In this document: one piece after another, positions 25,389 to 35,836 of the stretch
Layout of the letters: the number at the start of each line of letters is the position of its first letter
Position numbering within the stretch: the stretch's first letter is position 1
Assembly (NCBI GenBank): GCA_048213135.1
Contig: PS015499.1
Span: 32,204 to 68,039, forward strand
Length of the DNA stretch: 35,836 nt
From: Reclinomonas americana ATCC 50394
Lineage: Eukaryota; Jakobida; Jakobea; Jakobida
Direction of reading: 5' to 3'
Position numbers and translations under genes: made by a program
The notes under the pieces: model-generated
The model's input: the letters and a program-made list of their open reading frames with translations, nothing else
Databases searched by the model: none
What the model was told of the DNA's origin: nothing

Positions 25389-26946
25389 TTACGTCACCAG
25401 CTCCACGTGCGTTGTCCTCCACATGGTCACCGCCAATCGCACATGCCCCGACAGTGTAATCGGGATCTCGTGAATCACCGAACCGTTGACCTCAAACGTC
25501 AGCAGCTGCTGGCTGGCGTCAACCACGATTCGCAGGGTGTCGCCGTCGTTGGCCAGGCGCACCGAGCGAGGCAGGCTGTGTGGGGTGATGCGGAGTGAGG
25601 AGAGGAGAGAGGGGGTAAAAGGAGGGAAGAGGAGGAGACGCAACGCGCAGGCCGTGCCGTGGTGATAGCACCCGAGGGCGTCGGGCTTGTCGAGAGCGTG
25701 GTCGTCGTCGACCTTGTCGTCGGGGAGGATGCCTGGGGGGAAGGGGGAGAGCGGGGAAGGGGTGAGGAAAGTGAGCGAAGAAACAGGCAACAGAACGACT
25801 CACACAGATACGGAGAGAGTGCACAGCATGACTCAAGCCGCGATGCGCAGGAATCAAGAGAGGAACGGCAGAACAGCTAGGAGCAGAAAGAGGCAGGCGA
25901 GAGTAGGTTCCGATGGCCGCCAAGAACGCAGCATGCGATGGAAACGAGGATGACTCGGAAACGAAGAGTGCATCGCATGGGTCAAGTACAGCGACATACA
26001 GAACAGAAAAAGGACACAGCTATCCAAGGCCACGAAGAAGGCGAGCAGAGGAACACGCACGACCGAGACTGCGACGAGCAGCGCCGGGTGCGGAGAGAAT
26101 GAACCGCTTGCCTAAAGCCGCGATGAACAGGATCCAACGGAGCGATGCATAGACGGAGGAAGACGCACGACGAACAAGCTACCATGACAGAGGATGAAGA
26201 GTACTCGGACAAGGAGAGTGTGGAACACATGCCTCTAGCACAGCGACAAGCAGAAAGAGAAAATAGCTGACTTGGAGACGACCAGAAGACTAGAAAGACG
26301 ACCCACGGCCGCGAAGAACGATGCATCAATGAGCGAGATGCACGACCAGCGATGCATCGCCCTGAGCATGTAAAGGAGCATGCGAGGAGAGGAGGACTCG
26401 GAAGAACAAAAGAGCGATGCACACGTGCAACAAGGAGACACCGGAACAAGTCTCCGGCAATCGCTGACTCGACTCACCAAACAACATGGCATTGTTGCTG
26501 TTCCTGCACTTGCGCAGCGACCACTCCATCACATCATTCCTGCACGCGCATATACACACACACACAGTGTGAGAAGAACAGAGACACAGAGAGTCCGGAA
26601 AAAGCGCAATGACGTAACGATCCCAAGTCGAGCAGTTCATCAGAGACGAGCAACTTGGGTCCGTTGACTGGCAGAAGTGCGTCGTGTGGGCCCAGTGGGA
26701 ACTCAACATTGTGTCTTGCTGCGTGGTCGCGCCAGAAGGTCGCATAGACTGGCACACACACAAGAGTGATGTCAGCATGCATTTTTATACTCTCACGCAT
26801 GCACACACAGAGTGGTGAATGAATGAGTGTGCGTGTGTGTGTGAGAGTGCACAGATGTGTGTGAGTCTCTCATGCGCGCAACTGTGTCGCCGCTTTGATC
26901 CGTATGGGAATCGTTCAATGGTCGGGGCCATGCCTTCGCTCGGCAT
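25389..26946 (-). CDS. SPRY/B30.2-like protein, C-terminal domain clear
   Basis: Minus-strand exons 26946-26883, 26748-26619, 26539-26478, 25732-25645 and 25575-25389 (TAA) join in phase to 176 residues. The middle and end have the order of a SPRY-like fold: MEWSLRKC..NNAMLFGILP, DALGCYHHGTA, GDTLRIVVDASQQLLTFEVNG and LRLAVTMW-like VRLAVTMWRTTHVEL. These correspond to the W..rI, mi.GI.p, y.. and d...g.l.f.vNg motifs of the family. SPRY domains bind protein partners; no partner can be named. An upstream exon at 27123-27064 (MASRTRTKNAAAAKFILGSI, phase 0) is possible but its acceptor is weak, so the start is uncertain. Three donors are unusual: GTTGCGC after 26883, GTTACGT after 26619 and GTTGCGT after 25645. 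Confidence 0.6.
25733..26477. repeat. SPRY-like gene intron with ~250-bp degenerate duplication
   Basis: A 745-nt intron. Related blocks recur, for example AAGCCGCGATG(CG/A)..CAGGA at about 25838 and 26114, and GAGGATGACTCGGAAACGAAGAGTG (25948) against the similar stretch at 26192. These point to two diverged copies of roughly 250 bp. No exon is needed between the flanking phases. Confidence 0.55.
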
Positions 26947-27134
26947 CTTCTTCTCCGCGTGTGTGTGTAGACCAGTGGCAAGAAGCAGATGAAAAACAGG
27001 TGGGTTGCTGAGGGAGAGGAGAGAAGAAGCGACGGAGGTTGAACGGCTGTGCGGGACATACACAATTGATCCGAGAATGAACTTCGCAGCGGCGGCGTTC
27101 TTTGTTCGGGTACGCGATGCCATTCCATGTACAC

Positions 27135-28417
27135 TTATCCGAGAGGGTTAGGAAGCATTGCCACTGCGCTTCACACAGTGGAATACACACGTGCTCTCTC
27201 GCTTTCTCAGTGCTTCTCGCCTGCCACCTTGCGACCGAATGCTGCACATTGATACACAGTGAGAAGGCACATTGACGACGAGGATCAGCGCGGCAGCAGC
27301 AGTACGCACGAGACGCCTTCTTGTCCTCCTCTGCGAAGCGGCAATGGAAGAGGTGGAGAAGAGTTGAGTTAGCAGCGAGTGGAAACAAGCATCCATCACG
27401 CGAATAAGCTTCAAGGGCCACGTTCTCTTGCTTCAGAGTGCCTCTTCTCTCACGCACAAGCTTCACGAACCAAGTTCTACAGCTCGTGAGATCGTCTCTC
27501 TCTCTCTCTCTCATGCAAAGACACACAAGCGCAAGTTTCACGAGCCACGTTCTCCTGCTGCAGAATGCCTCTCTCAAACACACAATGGCGCACAAGCGCA
27601 AGCGTCAAGACTGCAACAGAGTGCCCATCTCTCACGCAAAGGCACTCAAGCGCAAGCTGTAGGAGCCACGCTCTGTGTCTCTCTCACACACAAACACATC
27701 CGTACGAGGACACACAAGCGCATGCATCTTTCATGCTTCGTCTGTTGCACATGCGTCTGTTGCACATGCGCAAGCTTGCCACGCTCTCCTGCCATACAAT
27801 GCCTCTACCTCTCTCACACAAGGACACACAAACAACACGCACTCAATCGAAACCGAAGCTCAACAGAAANNNNNNNNNNNNNNNNNNNNNNNNNNNNNNN
27901 NNNNNNNNNNNNNNNNNNNNNNNNNNNNNNNNNNNNNNNNNNNNNNNNNNNNNNNNNNNNNNNNNNNNNNNNNNNNNNNNNNNNNNNNNNNNNNNNNNNN
28001 NNNNNNNNNNNNNNNNNNNNNNNNNNNNNNNNNNNNNNNNNNNNNNNNNNNNNNNNNNNNNNNNNNNNNNNNNNNNNNNNNNNNNNNNNNNNNNNNNNNN
28101 NNNNNNNNNNNNNNNNNNNNNNNNNNNNNNNNNNNNNNNNNNNNNNNNNNNNNNNNNNNNNNNNNNNNNNNNNNNNNNNNNNNNNNNNNNNNNNNNNNNN
28201 NNNNNNNNNNNNNNNNNNNNNNNNNNNNNNNNNNNNNNNNNNNNNNNNNNNNNNNNNNNNNNNNNNNNNNNNNNNNNNNNNNNNNNNNNNNNNNNNNNNN
28301 NNNNNNNNNNNNNNNNNNNNNNNNNNNNNNNNNNNNNNNNNNNNNNNNNNNNNNNNNNNNNNNNNNNNNNNNNNNNNNCTCTCTCTCTCTCCTCCTCTCC
28401 TCCTCCTCCTCCTCCTC

Positions 28418-28454
<37 letters not shown>

Positions 28455-28899
28455 CTCCTCTCTCTCTCTCTCTCTCCCTCTCTCTCTCTCACTCACTCAC
28501 TCACCAGACACCGGCAACATCGCAATGCCGACAAACATGGCGGCAAAGCCAATCATGAAGGGGCGGTGGTTGGGGTGACGCGCCTTGCGCATGGCAAATG
28601 CCAAGAAACTAACACAGGGAGAAAGGCAAACAAACGAGTGAGCACAGACACGCCATGTTGCACAAAAAAACGCAAGCACACACAAAGAAAGAGAGAGAGG
28701 CGGTGTGCGCATTGCTTTCTCACGTGCGTATACGCAATTGCTCGCGTGCATGCGAGGTGGAACAGAGAGAGAGAGAGCGTGCACACGCGACATCGAAATG
28801 GCCCAACTTGCGAGCGCACGCAAACGCACGCACGCACACGTGTATCGACACACACAGCACCAACATGCAAGAAAGCACGCCTCACCCTTCCTTGTCCAT
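27135..28899 (-). CDS. Very small single-span membrane protein (3' exons tentative)
   Basis: Two exons are well supported: 28899-28886 (MDKEG, split codon) and 28608-28505. Together they encode about 40 residues: MDKEGFLAFAMRKARHPNHR followed by a hydrophobic segment (FMIGFAAMFVGIAMLPV). The basic stretch before one membrane span suggests a tail- or signal-anchored mini-protein of mitochondria or ER; I do not recognise it. Two further exons are compatible in phase, 27330-27310 (EEDKKAS) and 27163-27135 (LAMLPNPLG, TAA), giving about 56 residues. They would place the stop only 11 bp from a possible start of the next gene and require a 1.2-kb intron containing a gap, so they are tentative. It is divergent from SF3B4, with 102 bp between the ATGs. 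Confidence 0.45.
27428..27869. repeat. Degenerate ~75-80-bp minisatellite
   Basis: Repeated order on the plus strand: GAGCCACG(T/C)TCTC, CTGC..CAGAATGCCTCT, CTCTCACACAAA, GACACACAAGCGCAAG. Copies start near 27460, 27540, 27615, 27660 and 27780, the last interrupted by a GTCTGTTGCACATGC duplication. The open plus-strand frames through it are a by-product of the repeat. Confidence 0.65.
27870..28500. other. Assembly gap and CT/CCT tract
   Basis: 509 N (27870-28378), followed by CT and TCC microsatellites up to 28500. Exons of the small membrane protein could be hidden here. Confidence 0.9.
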
Positions 28900-29001
28900 G
28901 CTGCTGTGCTTCAAACGACAAAACGACAGTGTAGTGTGTGTGTGCGGACAATGGACAGTACCCGCGCGCGCAACTGTCCACTTTGGTCACGCACTCTTCA
29001 A
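28900..29001. promoter_or_regulatory. 102-bp head-to-head promoter with an inverted repeat
   Basis: Between the ATGs of the small membrane protein and SF3B4. TGGACAGT (28952-28959) and ACTGTCCA (28973-28980) form a perfect 8-bp inverted repeat around a 13-base GC-alternating core (CCGCGCGCGC). CGGACAAT directly precedes the left arm. The region is too short for two separate promoters, so a shared element is likely. Confidence 0.6.
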
Positions 29002-31705
29002 ATGGCGGGCGTGTCGTGGCAGACGCCAGTGGAGCGCAATCAGGTCAGCTTATGCACACGCACACACACGCGCGTCTCTGTTTCTGCGATGAGAAAAAGA
29101 GTGACTCAACATGTGTTCTCTTAGGATGCCACTGTGTATGTTGGCGGTCTGGAACCGCGTGTGACAGAGGCGATTCTGGGCGAGTTGTTTTTGCAGTGTG
29201 GGCCTGTGGGTGAGTGAAAGAAAGGGGGGCGGACGTGTGTGTGAGTCCAACATGACTTGTCACGCACTTGCGCGAGGAGAGAGCAGTGGGCAAAGTGTGG
29301 GATGCAAGCGTGTTGCATGATTGCAAGGGGGTGCAAGGGAAGAGTGTCACGTTGCATCATGCTGAACTTGCATTTCTCTCTTTTCACGTTCACTGCTCAC
29401 GAAGTCGCTACTGTGCAAGGCTGCTATCACGAAACCTCTTCTCCTATTTCGCCTTCTTCTTGCTTGTGCATCTGCGCAGTCTTTTCACTATCTCTCTCTC
29501 TCTCTCTAGCGATGGCTTGGATAGAGCAGGAGCACTCGTAGAGCCACAACATTGCAAGGATTCTATCACGAACCCTGGTTCTGCCGCACCGCTTCTTGTG
29601 CTTCCTCTTGCTTGTGCCCCTCACGCTCTCTTTCCCTCTTTCTCTCTCTCACTCTCTCNNNNNNNNNNNNNNNNNNNNNNNNNNNNNNNNNNNNNNNNNN
29701 NNNNNNNNNNNNNNNNNNNNNNNNNNNNNNNNNNNNNNNNNNNNNNNNNNNNNNNNNNNNNNNNNNNNNNNNNNNNNNNNNNNNNNNNNNNNNNNNNNNN
29801 NNNNNNNNNNNNNNNNNNNNNNNNNNNNNNNNNNNNNNNNNNNNNNNNNNNNNNNNNNNNNNNNNNNNNNNNNNNNNNNNNNNNNNNNNNNNNNNNNNNN
29901 NNNNNNNNNNNNNNNNNNNNNNNNNNNNNNNNNNNNNNNNNNNNNNNNNNNNNNNNNNNNNNNNNNNNNNNNNNNNNNNNNNNNNNNNNNNNNNNNNNNN
30001 NNNNNNNNNNNNNNNNNNNNNNNNNNNNNNNNNNNNNNNNNNNNNNNNNNNNNNNNNNNNNNNNNNNNNNNNNNNNNNNNNNNNNNNNNNNNNNNNNNNN
30101 NNNNNNNNNNNNNNNNNNNNNNNNNNNNNNNNNNNNNNNNNNNNNNNNNNNNNNNNNNNNNNNNNNNNNNNNNNNNNNNNNNNNNNNNNNCTCTCTCTCT
30201 CTCTCTCTCTCTCGTCTCTCTCTCTCTCTCTCTCTGTCTCTGTCTCTCTCTCTCTCTCTCTCTCTCGCCATAGCATGTACAACAGAGGGCCGCATCGCCC
30301 GCATTTACAGCACAGGAGCACTCGCACGACACTATCACGACATTGCAAGGGAGCTGTCTTGTGTTCTCCATTCTCCTCCACAACTCTTCTTCCGCGTCTT
30401 GTTGCTTGTGTTTTTGCTCTCCCTTTCTCTATTTGCAGCGATAGCTTTCACGAAGCACGAGCACTCACAACAACATACGGCCACCACAGAATAAGAAAAG
30501 CTTCTCGTTTCCTTCTCATTCTCCTTTGTCTCCTCCCTTCCTTCCGCTTTCTCTCCACATGCCGCGCATCTCATGTTGTCCTTCCTTTCCCGTTCCCAGC
30601 CAACGTCTACATCCCAAAGGACCGCGTGTCGGGCGACCACCAGGGCTACGGTTTCGTGGAGTTCAAGTACGAGGAAGACACCGAGTACGCCATGAAGATC
30701 ATGAACATGATCAAGTTGTACGGCAAGCCGATTCGTGTGAACAAGGTGAGCGCGTTGCGCAGGCTGTCACTTGCGCTGCACCTCCACTATGTGTTGCTCC
30801 GTAACCTTACGTCATTTCGGCTTGGCGCTGCTCTCTGTCTCATCACTCTCCATGTCCTAATCCTTTGTGGAGCATCCGCCTCGATACTTTCTTTCTGCGT
30901 CCATCGCAAACTTCAGCCCACCATTGCCCTTCTCCACCTCCCACCATTTCCTTTCACTCCCTCGCCACCCTTTCCCTTCTCTCTCTCCCGCCCTTCTCCC
31001 AACCCCTCCCTCCTACCCTTTCCTATCCCTCACTCTTTTCCCTTCTCTCCCCCTCACCACCCTTTCCCTTCCCTCCTCTCCCTCACCTCTCCTTCCCTTC
31101 TCCACCACTTCCCTCCCTTCTCCTCCCCTTCCCTGTCTCACCCTCACCCTTCTCCTCCTCTTCCCTTCCCCTTTTCAGGCCTCCCAAGACCGCAAGAACC
31201 TCGACGTCGGCGCCAACCTCTTTATCGGCAACCTGGACTCGGACGTCGACGAGAAGATCCTGCACGACACGTTCTCGTCGTTTGGCAACCTCATCAGCAC
31301 GCCAAAGATTGTGCGCGACCCCGACACGGGCAACAGCAAGGGCTTCGGCTTCGTGTCGTTTGACTCGTTCGAGTCGTCGGATGCGGCGCTGGAGACCATG
31401 CACGGGCAGTTTTTGTGCAATCGCCAAATCACCGTCTCGTACGCCTTCAAGAAGGACTCGCGGACGGAGCGACACGGTACCGATGCGGAGCGTCTGTTGG
31501 CCGCCAACAACCCCAATCGCACGCTGCCGCCAAGTCGCGGTGGCATGATGCCGGGTGCCAACATGCAGATGATGCCGACGCCACAGCAGGCCTCCAGCTA
31601 CATTGCTGCGTACGGCATGCCGATGCAACAGCAACAGCAGCAACAGCAGCAGCCACCACCGCCACAAATGGGCCAGGGTGGTCTCATGCAACCGCCCATG
31701 GGTGT
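29002..31705 (+). CDS. SF3B4: SF3B4 (SAP49), U2 snRNP splicing factor 3b subunit 4
   Basis: SF3B4 helps tether U2 snRNP near the branch site. Exons 29002-29043, 29125-29209, 30600-30745 and 31179 to the gap at 31705 encode at least 266 residues. RRM1 has RNP2 VYVGGL and RNP1 GYGFVEF; RRM2 has RNP2 LFIGNL and RNP1 KGFGFVSF. Hallmarks of the family are the [13 protein letters not shown] start, [18 protein letters not shown] between the domains, and [25 protein letters not shown] after RRM2. The C-terminal part is Met/Gln/Pro-rich with a polyQ run (CAG/CAA-coded), where other species have a Pro-rich tail. The stop codon lies in or just beyond the 20-N gap. Intron 2 is about 1.4 kb and repeat-filled; the others are short or 433 nt and pyrimidine-rich. 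Confidence 0.97.
29210..30599. repeat. SF3B4 intron 2: ~170-bp degenerate repeat, CT tracts and N gap
   Basis: Copies of a unit with the order (T/A)GCGAT(G/A)GCTT, GAGCACGAGCACTC, CACAACATTGCAAGG, CTATCACGA and CTTCTTGTTGCTTGTG appear at about 29395, 29510, 30320 and 30438. Between them CT runs enclose 532 N (29659-30190). Flanking exons join as in SF3B4, so no exon is missing. Confidence 0.75.
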
Positions 31706-31725
31706 NNNNNNNNNNNNNNNNNNNN
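31706..31725. other. 20-N gap at the end of SF3B4
   Basis: A fixed-size run of 20 N next to the polyQ/Pro-rich end of SF3B4, probably a contig join of unknown size rather than a measured gap. Confidence 0.9.
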
Positions 31726-31815
31726 CAAAAATAAACTGGCAGTACGGGTATGAGTGCGTTTTCATTCGGAAAGTATGGATACAGTGTGGAGAAGTGGATA
31801 TTATAGAACGCTGCA
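31726..31815. other. 3' flank shared by SF3B4 and threonine dehydrogenase
   Basis: 90 bp between the gap and the convergent stop codon. It starts CAAAAATAAACTGG, which resembles an AATAAA polyadenylation signal for SF3B4. The rest is unremarkable. Confidence 0.45.
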
Positions 31816-33774
<1,959 letters not shown>

Positions 33775-34308
33775 GGTGTGTGTATGAGGAGGGAGAGAGT
33801 GTGTGTGTGCGCACACTCGCTTCTCTGGCGCACGAGGAGCGGAGAGGCAGCGGTGAGAGGACACGCCGAGATCCCGAGATTCTCGAACGGACCCGATTGA
33901 TCATTGAACGTCATCGATCTTTACCAAAGCCCGGGCGTTAACAAGTCAGCATGCATGTCGAAGGTACAATACGCCACCATAGGGTCTGATCATTGAAAGT
34001 CAGCTTTCCCTGCTGCTCAACACACAGTTGCAACACGCCACCATAATTTCATCGATCTTCCCCTGTAGCTAACAAGCCAACATGCATCTCGAAGTTACAA
34101 CACACCACCGTACGGACTGATCATTGAAAGTCATCTTTCCCTGCTGCGTTAGCAAGTTGCAACATACCATGATCCGTTCGTTAACAAGTCAGCCTACTTC
34201 CTACAGTTATCATCATTGAAAGTCGTTGATCTTTTCTCCCATACCATGGCCCGTTCGTTAACAAGTCAACATACACCCTTACAGTTACAACACACCCCAT
34301 ACACGCTG
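33775..34308. repeat. Intergenic region with a ~90/131-bp degenerate tandem repeat
   Basis: No gene seen. From about 33890 the blocks TGATCATTGAA(A/C)GTCATC, GTTAACAAGTCA(G/A)CAT(G/A)CAT and TACAACACACCACCATA alternate. TGATCATTG starts at 33898, 33987 and 34118 (131 bp between the last two), with a diverged copy near 34211. 33775-33890 should hold the TDH promoter. Confidence 0.65.
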
Positions 34309-35347
34309 TTACGTGGCCAGGGCCTTGTACTCGGCCTGCGACCGCGCAATGCGCTCCTGCAGCAGCCGAATGATTGGATCGTCGCCGCCGCCATTCGCGG
34401 CCGCATCGACGTGACTCGCCGCAGCAACATTCGGCGTCTGTCTGCTACGTGCATTCGACGCCGGTTGTGCACGGGCGGCAGCGGCTGCGGCTGGCCTTTT
34501 TCGTGCCTCGACAGGCTTGCGTTTCCATGGGACCGCACCAAACATTAATGAGGAGGTCGGTGCAGGCGCTGCGCTCTCGACTCCGCCGCGACGGCATGTT
34601 CCCAGCAGTACGTACTCGAAGCCGTCCATGTTGGAGAAGAACGACGCCACCACCTGATCCAGCACCGGCCGCACTACGCCAGTGGCCGCGGTGCCTGGTC
34701 GCGAACTCGCCGGTGAGCCAGAACTCCATGGCCGCGACTCGGCCGTGGGGCATCGACTAATCTCCAGCGTCAGCGATGGTCGAGCGTGACTGCCGCTGCT
34801 CAACGGGCGACCCGACCGCGACGACAATGGTGGAGTCTGCATAACAAACACAGGACAATGAGCACGCATCATCGCTTTGCGAGCGAAGCAAAAGTGGCTG
34901 ACCTTGGGCGGCGTCCGTGTACCACTCTCCGAGACCATCAGTCGCATCGGTACAAAGAAGGTGGGCGTGGTTGGTGTCGGGGTGATGGAGCGCATGTCGT
35001 CGGCTTCAGCAGCGGCTGCGGTCGGCGCGCCCGCCGAGTCCTCGCTCTCCAACCACATGACACCAACGGCCTTGCGCTTCGGTACCGCTGTCGATGCGGC
35101 AGCCGCCGACGCCGCCGATACCGCAACGTCGCTCGCGTCACCGCGTGCCGCATGTGGCCCCGGAGCGTTGCTGGAGGGCACGTGCGAAAAATCGAGACGC
35201 GGCACCGAGTCGGCCACCAACGCCACTTCGACAGGGGCCGTCGGCACGCGATTGGTCGACACTGGAGGCGATGGCGATCGTGATACGGTGGTAGGTGCGG
35301 CAGTGGGGGTCTCCGTGGTACCGTCGGAGGCCAGGCCATGGCGGCGT
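34309..35347 (-). CDS. Unrecognised low-complexity protein, 3' part
   Basis: Two exons are visible on the minus strand, 35347-34903 and 34836-34309 (TAA), about 324 residues; the first visible exon begins with a split codon, so the start lies further right. The sequence is Ser/Pro/Thr/Ala-rich and mostly disordered. The only compact segment is VLDQVVASFFSNMDGFEYVLL (quoted in part; residues near the middle of the last exon), followed by SSLMFGAVPWKRKPVEARKR, a basic stretch that could be a nuclear signal. The very end, DPIIRLLQERIARSQAEYKALAT, looks like a short amphipathic helix. The GTCAGC donor after 34903 and the phase-0 join are acceptable. No family recognised. Confidence 0.55.
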
Positions 35348-35669
35348 CTGAAAAAAGGGAGAACGGATGAGAGGGGGCGAGAGGGAGGGAGAAGATGAGC
35401 AAGGGATGCGAAGATTGTGCAGAGAGAGCAGAGGAGCGGTGCAGATTGTGCAAAGCAAGGAGGGAAGGCAAGCAGCAACGAGGTGTTGGCAGCCCAACAG
35501 AGCGCACCAGCAGCACTGAGGTCAGGAGACAGGTCGTGGAAAGTGAAAAAAGAAACGGAAATGACCAGGTGAGTCAAGGGTGCGCAGTTGGTGAAAGAGA
35601 AGACGGATACGGAAGAGGTGCACGTCCAACGTGGGCTGTCCACAATGCGTGCGCCATTTACAAAACATC

Positions 35670-35673
<4 letters not shown>
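35348..35673. other. Upstream part of the last gene, exon not identified
   Basis: The intron acceptor TTTTTTCAG lies at 35348-35356 on the minus strand. The upstream exon must end in phase 2. I could not identify it among several weak candidates in 35370-35670, so it may lie outside the window. G/A-rich sequence dominates. Confidence 0.4.
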
Positions 35674-35729
<56 letters not shown>

Positions 35730-35732
35730 GAC

Positions 35733-35769
<37 letters not shown>

Positions 35770-35836
35770 GTACGACGTACGTCGTACGGTACGTACGACG
35801 ACGACGTACGTACGTAGTAAGTAACGTAACGTAACG
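35674..35836. repeat. (GA)n followed by a TACG-type tract at the window end
   Basis: 35674-35728 is (GA)n, then ACGACGACG, then (GA)n to 35766, then TACG, ACGACG and GGTACG units to 35815, ending in TAACG repeats. It has the same composition and order as the tract around 22822-22953. Confidence 0.9.

Noticed and set aside
26915-27601. 228-codon minus-strand open frame
   Set aside because: It is rich in Cys and Arg with no domain-like pattern, crosses a minisatellite, and overlaps better-supported exons in other frames.
27428-27869. Plus-strand open frames with repeated Ser-His-Lys peptides (SHAKTHKRK type), possible repeat protein
   Set aside because: The apparent peptide repeats follow from the DNA minisatellite. 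Several frames are open at once and codon use does not match nearby genes.

Overview
This window is nuclear DNA of an intron-rich, GC-rich unicellular eukaryote. I could assign twelve genes, all spliced, most of them with introns of about 55-90 nt. The proteins are standard eukaryotic ones (COP9 signalosome subunit 1, exportin-5, WDR5, SF3B4, mitochondrial threonine dehydrogenase). The lineage cannot be fixed from the sequence. A long multi-EF-hand protein of a kind often linked to axonemes hints at a flagellated protist, but that is inference. Exons were placed by reading frame, GT..AG borders, intron phase and, where a family was recognised, remembered conservation of the family. No alignment or transcript was available.

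Layout. 1-1631: 5' part of CSN1 (minus). 1969-7130: exportin-5 (plus), 24 exons, its 3' end lost in an assembly gap. 8486-9588: a small secreted acidic/basic protein (minus). 10383-15088: a multi-EF-hand protein (minus). 15281-17257, 17632-21362 and 21417-25247: three consecutive plus-strand beta-propeller genes (a WD40 protein with a lysine-rich tail, a WD40 plus fibronectin-III protein, and WDR5). 25389-26946: a SPRY-like protein (minus). 27135-28899: a very small membrane protein (minus, tentative 3' end). 29002-31705: SF3B4 (plus). 31816-33774: threonine dehydrogenase (minus). 34309-35347: 3' part of an unrecognised low-complexity protein (minus).

Gene borders are tight. Three gene pairs are head to head (337, 192 and 102 bp apart), two are tail to tail (141 and about 110 bp), and WDR5 starts 54 bp after the stop of the gene before it. 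The space is taken instead by a few long introns and intergenic stretches filled with private minisatellites (units of roughly 70-220 bp), GA/CT tracts and TACG tracts. Six of the seven N gaps interrupt or border such repeats.

The genes do not form a pathway. They cover protein degradation control, nuclear export, chromatin, splicing and amino-acid catabolism. The most unusual signals are a recurrent non-canonical 5' splice site (GTTGCGT), a TGGACA motif shared by all three head-to-head promoters, a GA/TACG composite repeat at two loci, and several proteins of unusual build.
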